The notes beneath the pieces are model-generated. The model did not search any database, was not told the DNA's origin, and saw nothing but the letters and a program-made list of their open reading frames with translations. From Thermodesulfobacteriota bacterium (lineage in GTDB: Bacteria; Desulfobacterota; UBA8473), in assembly GCA_040757775.1 (NCBI GenBank), contig JBFLWQ010000002.1:176095-240094 (forward strand): a stretch of 64,000 nucleotides of DNA. Reading direction: 5' to 3'. Position numbers and translations under genes: made by a program. Of the stretch, positions 25,204 through 33,386 are shown one piece after another. Every line of letters starts with the position of its first letter. The first letter of the stretch is position 1.

Positions 25204-25599
25204 ATGGAAGAAAAACTTAGAATTCTGATCGCAAAACCCGGCTTAGACACCCACGAGAGGGGAGCAAAAATAATTTCGAGGACGCTGATAGAAGCTGGAA
25301 TGGAAGTTATATACATGGCACAGATAAATTTAACTATTCCTCAAATTATTTCCTGCGCCATAGAAGAGGACGTTAACCTGATTGGTTTAAGCATACTTTC
25401 TGGTGCTCATCTGTCTATATGCCGCAATATAATAGACGAAATGAAGAAAAGAAATATAGATGATATGCCTGTTATTGTTGGTGGAGTCATCCCCAGACAC
25501 GACGTACCAAAGTTAAAAGAAATGGGTATTCGGGAGGTTTTTGGTCCTGGGATACCAACCGAGACCGTCGTTGAATATGTAAAAGCACTTCAAGGTTGA
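25204..25599 (+). CDS. acyl-CoA mutase B12-binding subunit (2)
   Basis: Cobalamin-binding partner, 131 residues, with DTHERGAK near residue 17, LSILSGAHL and the VGGVIP loop. It is similar to the first B12 subunit but distinct throughout, so the two mutases form two separate heterodimers rather than sharing one subunit recently duplicated. AGAGGAGA precedes the ATG. No MeaB/ArgK-type G-protein chaperone gene, usually needed to protect such mutases, is seen in the window. Confidence 0.92.
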   Translation: MEEKLRILIAKPGLDTHERGAKIISRTLIEAGMEVIYMAQINLTIPQIISCAIEEDVNLIGLSILSGAHLSICRNIIDEMKKRNIDDMPVIVGGVIPRHDVPKLKEMGIREVFGPGIPTETVVEYVKALQG

Positions 25600-25685
25600 A
25601 TGTAGCGGTACAAAGGAAATTTTTGCTGGTAGAAGGTTAACTATAGATAGAGGACAGTTGGGAAAGTTTGGAGGTGATTGAACTG

Positions 25686-25907
25686 ATGGCAAAGGGTGAA
25701 ATAGTGGTAGACGAGACGTACTGTCGGGGATGCGGATACTGTAGAGATTTTTGCCCCAAGAAATGTATAATCCTACCCGAGGATAACTTTACACCGCAGG
25801 GTTACCGGCTTTTCTGTTTTGTCAATCCTGAAGACTGTAATGGTTGTGGTATATGCAGCTTTATGTGCCCTCACCATGCAATAGAGGTTTATAAATATGT
25901 TCAGTAA
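25686..25907 (+). CDS. 2-oxoacid:ferredoxin oxidoreductase delta subunit (2[4Fe-4S] ferredoxin)
   Basis: Ferredoxin-type subunit of 73 residues with two cluster motifs, CRGCGYCRDFCP and CNGCGICSFMCP. It accepts electrons from the TPP-containing catalytic subunits encoded downstream. The ATG at 25686 is preferred over an in-frame TTG at 25668 because GGAGGTGAT lies just upstream. A 310-base gap with a palindromic repeat element separates it from the alpha subunit. Confidence 0.9.
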   Translation: MAKGEIVVDETYCRGCGYCRDFCPKKCIILPEDNFTPQGYRLFCFVNPEDCNGCGICSFMCPHHAIEVYKYVQ

Positions 25908-25920
25908 TTAAATAGGCGAT

Positions 25921-26110
25921 CCTGAAAAATTTCCTTTTCCGCTTTCTGGAGCAGGTTTTTTGACCCATCTATTACTTGCTCCAGGCATTTTCAGAAACTC
26001 GCCCTTCGGGCTCAAACACCTGAAAATGCTTATCTTCCGCTTCGTCAAGATGGGTACCCCCAAAAAATCCTGCTCATGTTCGCTCCAAAAGAAATTTTTC
26101 ATTTTTCAGG
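25921..26110. repeat. MITE-like nested inverted repeat, copy 2
   Basis: The gap between the ferredoxin and alpha-subunit genes is almost filled by a palindromic element. The left end CCTGAAAAAT...GAGCAGG...CCCATCT is matched in reverse by the right end (rc of CCCATCT, CCTGCTC and ATTTTTCAGG near 26043-26110). Inside it, GCATTTTCAG (25985-25994) and CTGAAAATGC (26020-26029) flank a GCCCTTCGGGC hairpin. A related half-copy lies at 7679-7800. It has no coding frame and looks like a small non-autonomous element or a large structured RNA. Confidence 0.68.
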
Positions 26111-26216
26111 GTAGAGTAAATAGGTGGTGGTAAAAAGTTGGTTATTGGGAATGATGGTAAATTGAAGATTACGAAACAAATCATATCAGCAATCCAACTA
26201 CGTACAGGAGGAAACA

Positions 26217-27323
26217 ATGGGAGAACGCTTGTTTGTGATTGGTAATGAGGCGATTGGTTGGGGCGCGCTGAACGCAGGATGTGATGCCTATATAGGGTAT
26301 CCCATAACCCCTCAGAATGAAACTACAGAGTGGTTTGCCGGAGAGTTTCCAAAGAGGGGTAAGGTCTTTATCCAATCCCAGTCCGAGGTTGGCTCCATAA
26401 ATATCCTTTTTGGTGCTGTTGCAACGGGGCATCGAGCTATGACTTCTACATCGGGGCCCGGATGGGGTCTGATGCAAGAGGGCATGTCTCATCTCTCAAA
26501 CGGCGAAATGCCCTGTATTATATCCCTGGTTCAAAGGGGGGGGCCTGGAGCAGGCACTACAAGGCATGGCCAGATGGACTATCTTTCAGCTACGTGGGGA
26601 GGAGGCAATGGAGGGTATAAGAACATTGTTCTGACTCCTGCTTCTGTTCAGGAGACCCATGATTTTGTTCAGCTTGCGTTTTATCTGGCAGATAAGTACC
26701 GTAATCCGGTAATCGTGATGACCGATGGTCTTTTAGGACAGATGGCAGAGCCCCTGGAATTGAAAGTTCTTGATTTTGGCCCCGTTCCTGAAAAGGATTG
26801 GGCAGTTCGGGGACGGGCGAATCAACCGGATGGCATACGGAGGGTGGTAAACGTTATGCAAGGTCTCATACCGAGTCCACCGCACCCACCGTATACCGGT
26901 TTCTCAGATCTCTTAAAAGTCCTTAATGAAAAGTACGAGAGAATGAAAGAATCTGAAGTCAGGTATGAGACTTATTTGATAGATGATGCAGATCTGATTA
27001 TTGTGGCATATGGGTATACAGCAAGGGTATCAAAGGAGGCTCTCAAAGCAGCCAGAAAAGATGGCTTCAGGGTTGGTATGATAAGGCCCTTGGCAGTGTG
27101 GCCTTTCCCCTATCAAATTGTAAGAGAAATGGCTTCTAAAGGGTGCCGATTTCTTGTGGTTGAGGACAGCCTGGGACAATTAGTTGAGGATGTCAGGATC
27201 GGTGCTCAGGGAAAGGCAGACGTCCATCTTCTCGGGGCATTGGCCCGCCATGACCCCGGAGATGGGGGGATGATCCTTCCCGATACGGTCATTAATGAGA
27301 TATACAGGCTTATGAACAGATAA
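26217..27323 (+). CDS. 2-oxoacid:ferredoxin oxidoreductase alpha subunit
   Basis: Alpha subunit (368 residues) of the four-subunit oxidoreductase family that converts 2-oxoacids and CoA to acyl-CoA, CO2 and reduced ferredoxin. The N-terminal pyrimidine-binding domain shows GNEAIGWGALNAGCDAYIGY and PITPQNETTEWF, then MTSTSGPGWGLMQEG. The C-terminal domain carries the LIIVAYGYTARVSKEA segment. The subunit set (delta, alpha, beta, gamma) fits 2-oxoisovalerate- or 2-oxoglutarate-type enzymes (VOR/KOR); which one cannot be told by eye. AGGAGG precedes the ATG. Beta follows 23 bases downstream. Confidence 0.88.
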   Translation: MGERLFVIGNEAIGWGALNAGCDAYIGYPITPQNETTEWFAGEFPKRGKVFIQSQSEVGSINILFGAVATGHRAMTSTSGPGWGLMQEGMSHLSNGEMPCIISLVQRGGPGAGTTRHGQMDYLSATWGGGNGGYKNIVLTPASVQETHDFVQLAFYLADKYRNPVIVMTDGLLGQMAEPLELKVLDFGPVPEKDWAVRGRANQPDGIRRVVNVMQGLIPSPPHPPYTGFSDLLKVLNEKYERMKESEVRYETYLIDDADLIIVAYGYTARVSKEALKAARKDGFRVGMIRPLAVWPFPYQIVREMASKGCRFLVVEDSLGQLVEDVRIGAQGKADVHLLGALARHDPGDGGMILPDTVINEIYRLMNR

Positions 27324-27346
27324 ATTCTCTATAGGAGGTCTGGCAA

Positions 27347-28102
27347 TTGAAAAAAAAGTTAGTTTCAGGATTACCTAAGCTGTGGGTACGCCATCCGGCA
27401 GAGAGGTTGGAGTGCCCTGGGTGTCAATATCCTATAATAACACGCATAGTGTATGACGTGATAGATGAACTTGGGATAGAGGGGAACACGATATTGGTCA
27501 ATAGCTCTGCCTGCGGATTCGCTGTTATTCTGACCACTTCCACAGATTGTGTGCATGCCAATCACGGACAGGGTATAGATGCAGCTTGCGGAGTAAAGGC
27601 GCTCCTGCCGGATTCTCTCGTTGTTTGCTTCGGAGGAGACGGAGATGTTGCGGCGATTGGAGCTGGTGCGTTCGTCAATGCTGCGCAAAGGGCTGATAAA
27701 TTTACTGTAATCATGGTAAACAATGGCCATTTCGCAATGACAGGGGGCCAATTGGCGCCTACAACCTTAATGGGGCAGATTACGACTACCACCCCTGAAG
27801 GACGTGGACCGAATATGGGTTATCCTGCCCGTATGCCGGAGATGATCGCTACGGTTCAGGGTGTTGCTTACTCTGCGAGGGGTGCCGCTAATACCCCTGC
27901 TAATTATTTGAAGACCAGGAAATATGTAAAAACTGCTTTTGAGAAACAGCTTGATAATATTGGTTTCAGTTTTGTAGAGTTTCTATCAGCATGTCCTACG
28001 GGATGGCGTATGACTCCTCAGGAAAGTATAAGATGGATAGAAGAAAAGATGATACCCGCACTCCCTCTCGGAGAATTTAAGAATGTTGACAGGCTTGACT
28101 GA
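27347..28102 (+). CDS. 2-oxoacid:ferredoxin oxidoreductase beta subunit
   Basis: Thiamine-diphosphate-binding beta subunit of 251 residues. The TPP/Mg motif GGDGDVAAIGAG is at about 96-107, with the second half VNNGHFAMTGGQ. CPGC near the N-terminus (Cys23, Cys26) and a further cysteine near 56 may ligate a [4Fe-4S] cluster as in pyruvate and 2-oxoglutarate relatives. The start is a TTG; an AGGAGG box seven to eight bases upstream supports it. Gamma follows 40 bases later. Confidence 0.9.
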   Translation: MKKKLVSGLPKLWVRHPAERLECPGCQYPIITRIVYDVIDELGIEGNTILVNSSACGFAVILTTSTDCVHANHGQGIDAACGVKALLPDSLVVCFGGDGDVAAIGAGAFVNAAQRADKFTVIMVNNGHFAMTGGQLAPTTLMGQITTTTPEGRGPNMGYPARMPEMIATVQGVAYSARGAANTPANYLKTRKYVKTAFEKQLDNIGFSFVEFLSACPTGWRMTPQESIRWIEEKMIPALPLGEFKNVDRLD

Positions 28103-28142
28103 GATTGATTACTTAAAAAAATATTTTGGGGGGAAATAAATT

Positions 28143-28706
28143 ATGGGGCAAGAAACAAATAAACGGGCTGATTTGATAATTGCAGGTCTGGGGGGGCAGG
28201 GCATTCTTATGGGTGGAATGATTTTGGCGGCTGCAGCAATGTCTCAGTATAGAAACTCCCTCTGGCTTCCTTCTTATTCCAGTAGGGTCAGAGGTGGTCC
28301 CAGTGAATGTACTGTTGTATTCTCAGATGATGATATAGATTCTCCAGTGCTATCCAGGGCAGACGTAATCATCCTTGTAGACCCTCCCCAACTCAAACTC
28401 TTTGAGAAAAGGGTAAATGCCGGTGGATATTTTATCGTGGAGAGTACCGGGTTAAATGATACCTTAGAAAGAAAGGATATCAGGATGGTAACGGTTCCTG
28501 CCCTCAATATGGCAGTGGCTATGGGGGACAGGAGGACATCGAATATGATCCTTCTTGGGGTTTACATCGGGATAACAAAAAGCATCTCCGTACATTTTGT
28601 TGAAGAGGAGTTAGAAAAGAAATTTGGCAGAAAAGAGAAAGTTCTTTCATTGAACCTTGGTGCGTTTAAAAAGGGATTTGAAGAAGCAGCCAGATTTGTA
28701 GGATAG
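28143..28706 (+). CDS. 2-oxoacid:ferredoxin oxidoreductase gamma subunit
   Basis: Gamma subunit of 187 residues, with the N-terminal IIAGLGGQGILMGGMIL glycine-rich segment and SYSSRVRGGPSECTVVFSD, both characteristic of the family. It completes the four-subunit enzyme; its CoA-related domain is required for acyl-CoA release. GGGGGGAAA lies upstream of the ATG. The next gene is another periplasmic binding protein 89 bases downstream. Confidence 0.9.
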   Translation: MGQETNKRADLIIAGLGGQGILMGGMILAAAAMSQYRNSLWLPSYSSRVRGGPSECTVVFSDDDIDSPVLSRADVIILVDPPQLKLFEKRVNAGGYFIVESTGLNDTLERKDIRMVTVPALNMAVAMGDRRTSNMILLGVYIGITKSISVHFVEEELEKKFGRKEKVLSLNLGAFKKGFEEAARFVG

Positions 28707-28795
28707 AATGTGCTTTTTGGTTAGAAGATCAGCTTGAAAATAAGCTGGATGGATTGTAAGGACGAGTAAAAAATCGTAGACAAGGAGGTATGGTT

Positions 28796-29998
28796 ATGAA
28801 AAGAAAGGAAAGGTTTTTTGTGCTGGGAATTATTGTATTTTTTTTAATAACTCTTATGGCATCTTCAAGTCCTGCAGAATCGACAAGAGGGATAACTGAC
28901 AATACAATACAAGTAGGTGCTATTTTTGACATTACAGGGCCACTGGCAGGTATATTTGTTCCTGTCTCGGATGGAATCAGGACATATACGAGACATGTGA
29001 ATGATCAAGGGGGAATTAATGGAAGGAAAATCAAGTTAATTCTCGAAGATGACCGCTACAGCATCCCTCTGGCTGTGGCATCATTCAAAAAACTGTTATT
29101 CAGGGATAAGATAATGGCGCTTTTAGGGCCAGGGTCTACTGGAGAAACAAGTGTTTTGCTGAGGCACATAATGGAACAAAAGCTCCCCACAATCCCTGTT
29201 GCTGCGGATGAACAACTCGTTGACAAAAGGTACACTTTCGTAGCTACAGATTCTTACGATAACCAGGTAGGAATCATCTTTGAGTGGATAGTTGAGGAAT
29301 CAAAGCCTACGAAACCCAAGATAGCATGTCTTGTTCTTGATATTGGTGCTAAGGTACAGTTCTTGAAAGCCGTTAAGAAGTGGTCTGAATTTTTTGGCCT
29401 GGATATTCCGATTATTATGACTACATTGGGTGCTATGGACCTCACTTCCGAGATATTGCTGATAAAAAAGGAAAAACCGGATTATGTAATACCGCTTACC
29501 GGTGTTGACACAATAATTAAGTTCATTAGAGATTCAAAAAAACTCGGGCTTGATACCAAAGTATGTGCAACATATACAGGAATCAACGAGGATGTTGTCA
29601 AAGGTGCTAAAGAGTTAGCGGATAGGGCATTTGGAGCCCATTTCTACAGTTCCTGGTACGATGATACACCGGGAATGGCTGAACTGAGAAAGACAACGCT
29701 TAAGTATTATCCCGGGACAGAAAAACCCTGGAGATCTAAAAACTATACTGTCGGCTGGATGCTGGCAACACTCCTTTATGAAGGGATGAAGAGGGCGGGC
29801 AAAGACCTGGATAATGAGAAACTCGTAGAAGGATTAGAAACCCTGAAAGATTTTGATACGAAAGGGATAGGTGCTCCAATTACCTACACCCCGAAAAACC
29901 ATGCAGGAATTAAAGCCAACAAAATCTACAGAGGTGATCCAGCAACAGGAAAAGTTATTCCTATTAGTGGCTGGAGAAGCGCTCCAAAAATCAAATAG
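28796..29998 (+). CDS. ABC-type branched-chain amino-acid-type substrate-binding protein
   Basis: LivK-type protein of 400 residues with a signal peptide ending at SSPAES. The second of two close ATGs (28796) is preferred because AAGGAGG would be only two bases from the first. It shares the GGINGRKIKLILEDDRYSIP block with the others but differs in the ligand-facing middle (GSTGETSVLLRHIM). It closes the mutase/oxidoreductase operon and probably senses or imports a substrate of that pathway. No permease is nearby. Confidence 0.86.
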   Translation: MKRKERFFVLGIIVFFLITLMASSSPAESTRGITDNTIQVGAIFDITGPLAGIFVPVSDGIRTYTRHVNDQGGINGRKIKLILEDDRYSIPLAVASFKKLLFRDKIMALLGPGSTGETSVLLRHIMEQKLPTIPVAADEQLVDKRYTFVATDSYDNQVGIIFEWIVEESKPTKPKIACLVLDIGAKVQFLKAVKKWSEFFGLDIPIIMTTLGAMDLTSEILLIKKEKPDYVIPLTGVDTIIKFIRDSKKLGLDTKVCATYTGINEDVVKGAKELADRAFGAHFYSSWYDDTPGMAELRKTTLKYYPGTEKPWRSKNYTVGWMLATLLYEGMKRAGKDLDNEKLVEGLETLKDFDTKGIGAPITYTPKNHAGIKANKIYRGDPATGKVIPISGWRSAPKIK

Positions 29999-30106
29999 AG
30001 TCTGGGTTACTTATTCTGGAAGATTTTCTGACATAAAAGAGAAACCAGGGGAATACTATGTACACCCCTTTTCCAACATTTCTGCATTTTTCTCTGCATT
30101 TTTTTC

Positions 30107-30133
30107 TTGACAATAGTTTAGCATTAGTATACA
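30107..30133 (+). promoter_or_regulatory. promoter candidate before the cupin regulator
   Basis: TTGACA (30107-30112), a short 15-base spacer and TATACA (30128-30133), ending ten bases before the ATG of the regulator. The leader is very short, and the spacing is suboptimal. Confidence 0.4.
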
Positions 30134-30143
30134 TGGAACCTCT

Positions 30144-30719
30144 ATGAACGATTTTGACGAGAAAGAAATTTGTGCCAGAATCAAAAAAGTCCGGGTATCA
30201 CAGAATATAACTATAGAGAAGTTGGCGTCACTAACGAAGTTCACTAAAGGTTATATTTCTCAAATGGAGAACTCAGAAAAGGCCCCACCTATATCTACTC
30301 TTGTAAGAATCGCTGCAGCATTAAATATAGACCCCATTTTTCTCCTTACCGGAGAAGAAAAAAAAGACGAAGATGTGAAATTTGAACTGATCAAAAAAAA
30401 TGAGAGAAAAGAAATAGGGTCTAGAGGTGAATCTCTTGGGTATTTATATGAATCATTAGCATATCGGTCTTTCGGGAAACAGATGGAACCTACCCTGATT
30501 ACAGTATATGATAAAACGGGTGAGTTACAGCATGAGGGTGAAGAGTTTGCTTATGTTCTAGAAGGAAAAGCAAAGTTCTATCATGGTAATAAAACTTATG
30601 TTGTTTTGGAAGAAGGAGATAGCATGTATTTTGATTCTGGTGTTACCCACTGGTGTGAAAGAATCGGGAGCAAACCATTCAAAGTGGTTTCAGTGATGTT
30701 ACTCAAAAAAAGAACCTAA
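30144..30719 (+). CDS. XRE-family regulator with C-terminal cupin domain
   Basis: Transcription factor of 191 residues. Residues 8-64 form a lambda-repressor-type helix-turn-helix (RIKKVRVSQNITIEKLASL... GYISQMENSEKAPPISTL). Residues 115-190 form a small-molecule-binding cupin (HEGEEFAYVLEGKAKFYHGN then DSGVTHWCERIG). Such regulators often control nearby catabolic genes. Its position between the mutase operon and the acetone-carboxylase operon makes either a plausible target. The start is ATG with a weak ribosome-binding site and a promoter candidate immediately upstream. Confidence 0.88.
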   Translation: MNDFDEKEICARIKKVRVSQNITIEKLASLTKFTKGYISQMENSEKAPPISTLVRIAAALNIDPIFLLTGEEKKDEDVKFELIKKNERKEIGSRGESLGYLYESLAYRSFGKQMEPTLITVYDKTGELQHEGEEFAYVLEGKAKFYHGNKTYVVLEEGDSMYFDSGVTHWCERIGSKPFKVVSVMLLKKRT

Positions 30720-31175
30720 TAATTTTTTTTGCCCAGTTGGTTTAGTAATGTTAAACAAAAGTCTTTGTTAGTTTAGAAAAATTAATATTTTCCTTTGCAT
30801 CAAAAGGGATAAAATAAAAAAAGGGGGGGGTGATCTCTCAAAATAAACCGAACTGTTTAAAGGTTTCAAAGATTAATGGGTGGCTTACTATAATGTTTCC
30901 CGTTAAGTCTCTTTTCCTCAACCTCATACTACGTTCCAATCCTCATCGTGTTATATTCCATTTACGAATGCTTTAAGATTATCGAGTTACTGTTACCCAA
31001 CCCAATTCAATTGAAACAATGTACCAGCAATTTAAAGTGAATAGCCCGGTATCGTTTATGGGGAAAAAGTCACTTTAAGTCTTGAAAGGAGGTGGATTTT
31101 GTTCTTCAGGAATTTTTAATGGACAAAGGAAATATCTGATTGGTTGTATTTCAAAGCTATTAAAAGGAGGGCAAA
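30720..31175. other. intergenic region before the acetone-carboxylase operon
   Basis: No gene of useful size is seen. A run of nine G after an A-rich stretch (about 30820-30830) and AT-rich DNA follow the regulator gene. Near the end an AAAGGAGGTGG is followed by only a 15-codon frame, then the true ribosome-binding site AAAAGGAGG of the operon's first gene. No convincing promoter or operator could be picked out. Confidence 0.4.
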
Positions 31176-33323
31176 ATGGAAAGAGAAGTCACAGTAATAG
31201 GATCAGATGCTGGCGGCACAATGACCGATATGTTCGTGATTGACAAAGTGGGTGACTTTGCCGTGGGGAAAGCAGCCACCACTCCGCACAACGAATCAAT
31301 AGGTTTCTGGGGCTCGCTGGCAGACGCTTTTGAGGACTGGAACCTGGATTGGAACAAGATTTCTAAAGAAACCCTAGACAAGGTATTAGCGATTGTATAT
31401 TCCGGCACAGCAATGCTCAATACCCTTATAACCAGGACAGGAAAGGTTACAGGCATCATTTGTACGAAGGGTTTTGAAGATACCTTGATTCACGAGAGAG
31501 GATGCGGGATACATGCGGGTTATAGTTACCAGGATAAGGTACACAAGCAGGCTCATCATCACAACGAGCCATTCGTTCCAAAGAAACTCATCAGAGGCGT
31601 AACTGAAAGAACATCTATCTTCGGAGAAATCCCTATCCCTCTCTATGAGAGCGAGGTGCGCAAAGCGGGAGCCGAACTTCTCGATAAAGGCGTCGAAGCA
31701 ATCGTTATCTGGTTTTTATGTTCTTACCTCAATCCCTCCAATGAGAAAAGGGCGGCAGAGATTGTGAGGGAGGTTATGAAAGAAAAGAATAAGGAAGTAC
31801 CTCTTTACCTTAGTGGTGAATTGGCACCAATAGCCAGGGAAGTATCCCGGTTAAATGCTGTTATCCTCCAAGCATACGGGGCGGAACCGGGAAGGGAGCA
31901 CCTCCTTGAAATAGAAAGGAAACTTTACGAAAACAATTATAAAAACCCCTTGCAGATAGTGCTGGCTGATGGTGGCATCGCCAACATAACCTATCCAGCG
32001 TTGTACAAGGCCTGTTTTTCAGGACCTATCGGAGGGCTTCTGGGAGGTAAATACGTCTCACAAGTAATGGATATGCCCAATCTGGTTTGCAGCGATATGG
32101 GAGGCACCAGTTTCGATGTGGGCCTGATCATGGGTGGAGAAACAATCCTCTTGCGTGAGGTAGAACTAGGTAGAACCGTTTTAAATATCCCCACGATGGT
32201 GATGGACTCAATCGGGGCTGGATGCGGCATGTACGTTACGATTGATCCGGAGTCGAAAAGAGTGGAGATCGGTCCGGGTAGTGCAGGTTCAGATCCAGGG
32301 CCTGTTTGTTACGACATGGGAAACTACACTCCTACTGTCATGGATTGTGTTGTTATTCTGGGATTATTGAACCCGGATTACTACCTTGGGGGGAAGCTGA
32401 AGTTAAAGAAGGATCTTGCATTGAAGGCCGTAAAGGAAAAATGTTCAGATGTTTTGGGGGTTGACCCATATGATTTTTCGGAGGGGGTTCTCACTCTAAT
32501 TAATGATCGTATGAATAGACATATCAACACCGTTCTTTCGGTAAGAGGTTATTCACCGGCAGATTACTATCTCATCGGTTATGGTGGTGCAGGGCCTTTA
32601 TTCCTTGGGGGCTACGCAGGGGATATGCCGTTTAAAGGGGTTTTTACCGTGCCCTGGGCTGCCGCATTCTCAGCGTTTGGCTGCACTGTGGTTGATTACG
32701 TTCACAGGTATCAAAAGTCTACCCTTGTTCAGATCCCTCCCGGTGCAGATGAACAGACCAAAATGTTCATGGGTTCGATAATTAATTCTGGATGGCAGGA
32801 ACTTGAGGAGAAAGCGATAAGAGAGATGAAGGAAGAAGGTTTCAAAGAGGAGCAGGTTACGTTTTCTCAGATCGCCTATGTTCGATATTTTGGACAGATG
32901 GAGGATCTGGAGGTCAAGTCCCCTGTAAAAAGGATTGAATCAGCGCAAGACATGGATAAGCTGATAAATGCCTTTGAAGAGATGTATTCCAGGGTATACG
33001 TCCATGGGGCACGACACCCCGAAGCAGGGTACCAGGTTTTAGAACTGGGGCTGATCTGTTCAAGTCCAAAACCCAAACCGGAACTGAGGAAGTTCAAACT
33101 GGAAGACAAGAAACCATCACTCGATGCATATAAGGGAGAGCGGGAAGTTTACGTGAGTGGTAAGTGGGAAAAAGCTGCATTATATGAAATGGACAGACTA
33201 CTACCCGGTAACGAGGTTAAGGGCTTAGCGATAATCGAGGCCCCTGCAACAACGCTGCCCGTGCCCGAAGGGAAAAAGGTAGTAATAGATGAATACCGAC
33301 GGTACTGGCTAAGAAAGGCTTGA
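31176..33323 (+). CDS. acetone carboxylase beta subunit-like (hydantoinase/oxoprolinase A family)
   Basis: Protein of 715 residues of the HyuA family, with the ATP-binding N-terminus GSDAGGTMTDMFVI and the conserved ACFSGPIGGLLGGKYV and MGGTSFDVGLIMGG blocks. Size and gene order (715, 738, then 181 residues) match acetone carboxylase AcxA, AcxB and AcxC, which carboxylate acetone to acetoacetate with ATP. Acetophenone carboxylase and hydantoinases are alternatives; the third, zinc-ribbon subunit favours acetone-carboxylase type. AAAAGGAGG precedes the ATG. The alpha-like subunit is 63 bases downstream. Confidence 0.85.
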   Translation: MEREVTVIGSDAGGTMTDMFVIDKVGDFAVGKAATTPHNESIGFWGSLADAFEDWNLDWNKISKETLDKVLAIVYSGTAMLNTLITRTGKVTGIICTKGFEDTLIHERGCGIHAGYSYQDKVHKQAHHHNEPFVPKKLIRGVTERTSIFGEIPIPLYESEVRKAGAELLDKGVEAIVIWFLCSYLNPSNEKRAAEIVREVMKEKNKEVPLYLSGELAPIAREVSRLNAVILQAYGAEPGREHLLEIERKLYENNYKNPLQIVLADGGIANITYPALYKACFSGPIGGLLGGKYVSQVMDMPNLVCSDMGGTSFDVGLIMGGETILLREVELGRTVLNIPTMVMDSIGAGCGMYVTIDPESKRVEIGPGSAGSDPGPVCYDMGNYTPTVMDCVVILGLLNPDYYLGGKLKLKKDLALKAVKEKCSDVLGVDPYDFSEGVLTLINDRMNRHINTVLSVRGYSPADYYLIGYGGAGPLFLGGYAGDMPFKGVFTVPWAAAFSAFGCTVVDYVHRYQKSTLVQIPPGADEQTKMFMGSIINSGWQELEEKAIREMKEEGFKEEQVTFSQIAYVRYFGQMEDLEVKSPVKRIESAQDMDKLINAFEEMYSRVYVHGARHPEAGYQVLELGLICSSPKPKPELRKFKLEDKKPSLDAYKGEREVYVSGKWEKAALYEMDRLLPGNEVKGLAIIEAPATTLPVPEGKKVVIDEYRRYWLRKA

Positions 33324-33386
33324 AAAACAGAGGGGATAGGACAGCCGGACCAGAGTTTAGATTGGATTATAAGAAGGAGGTTTAAA

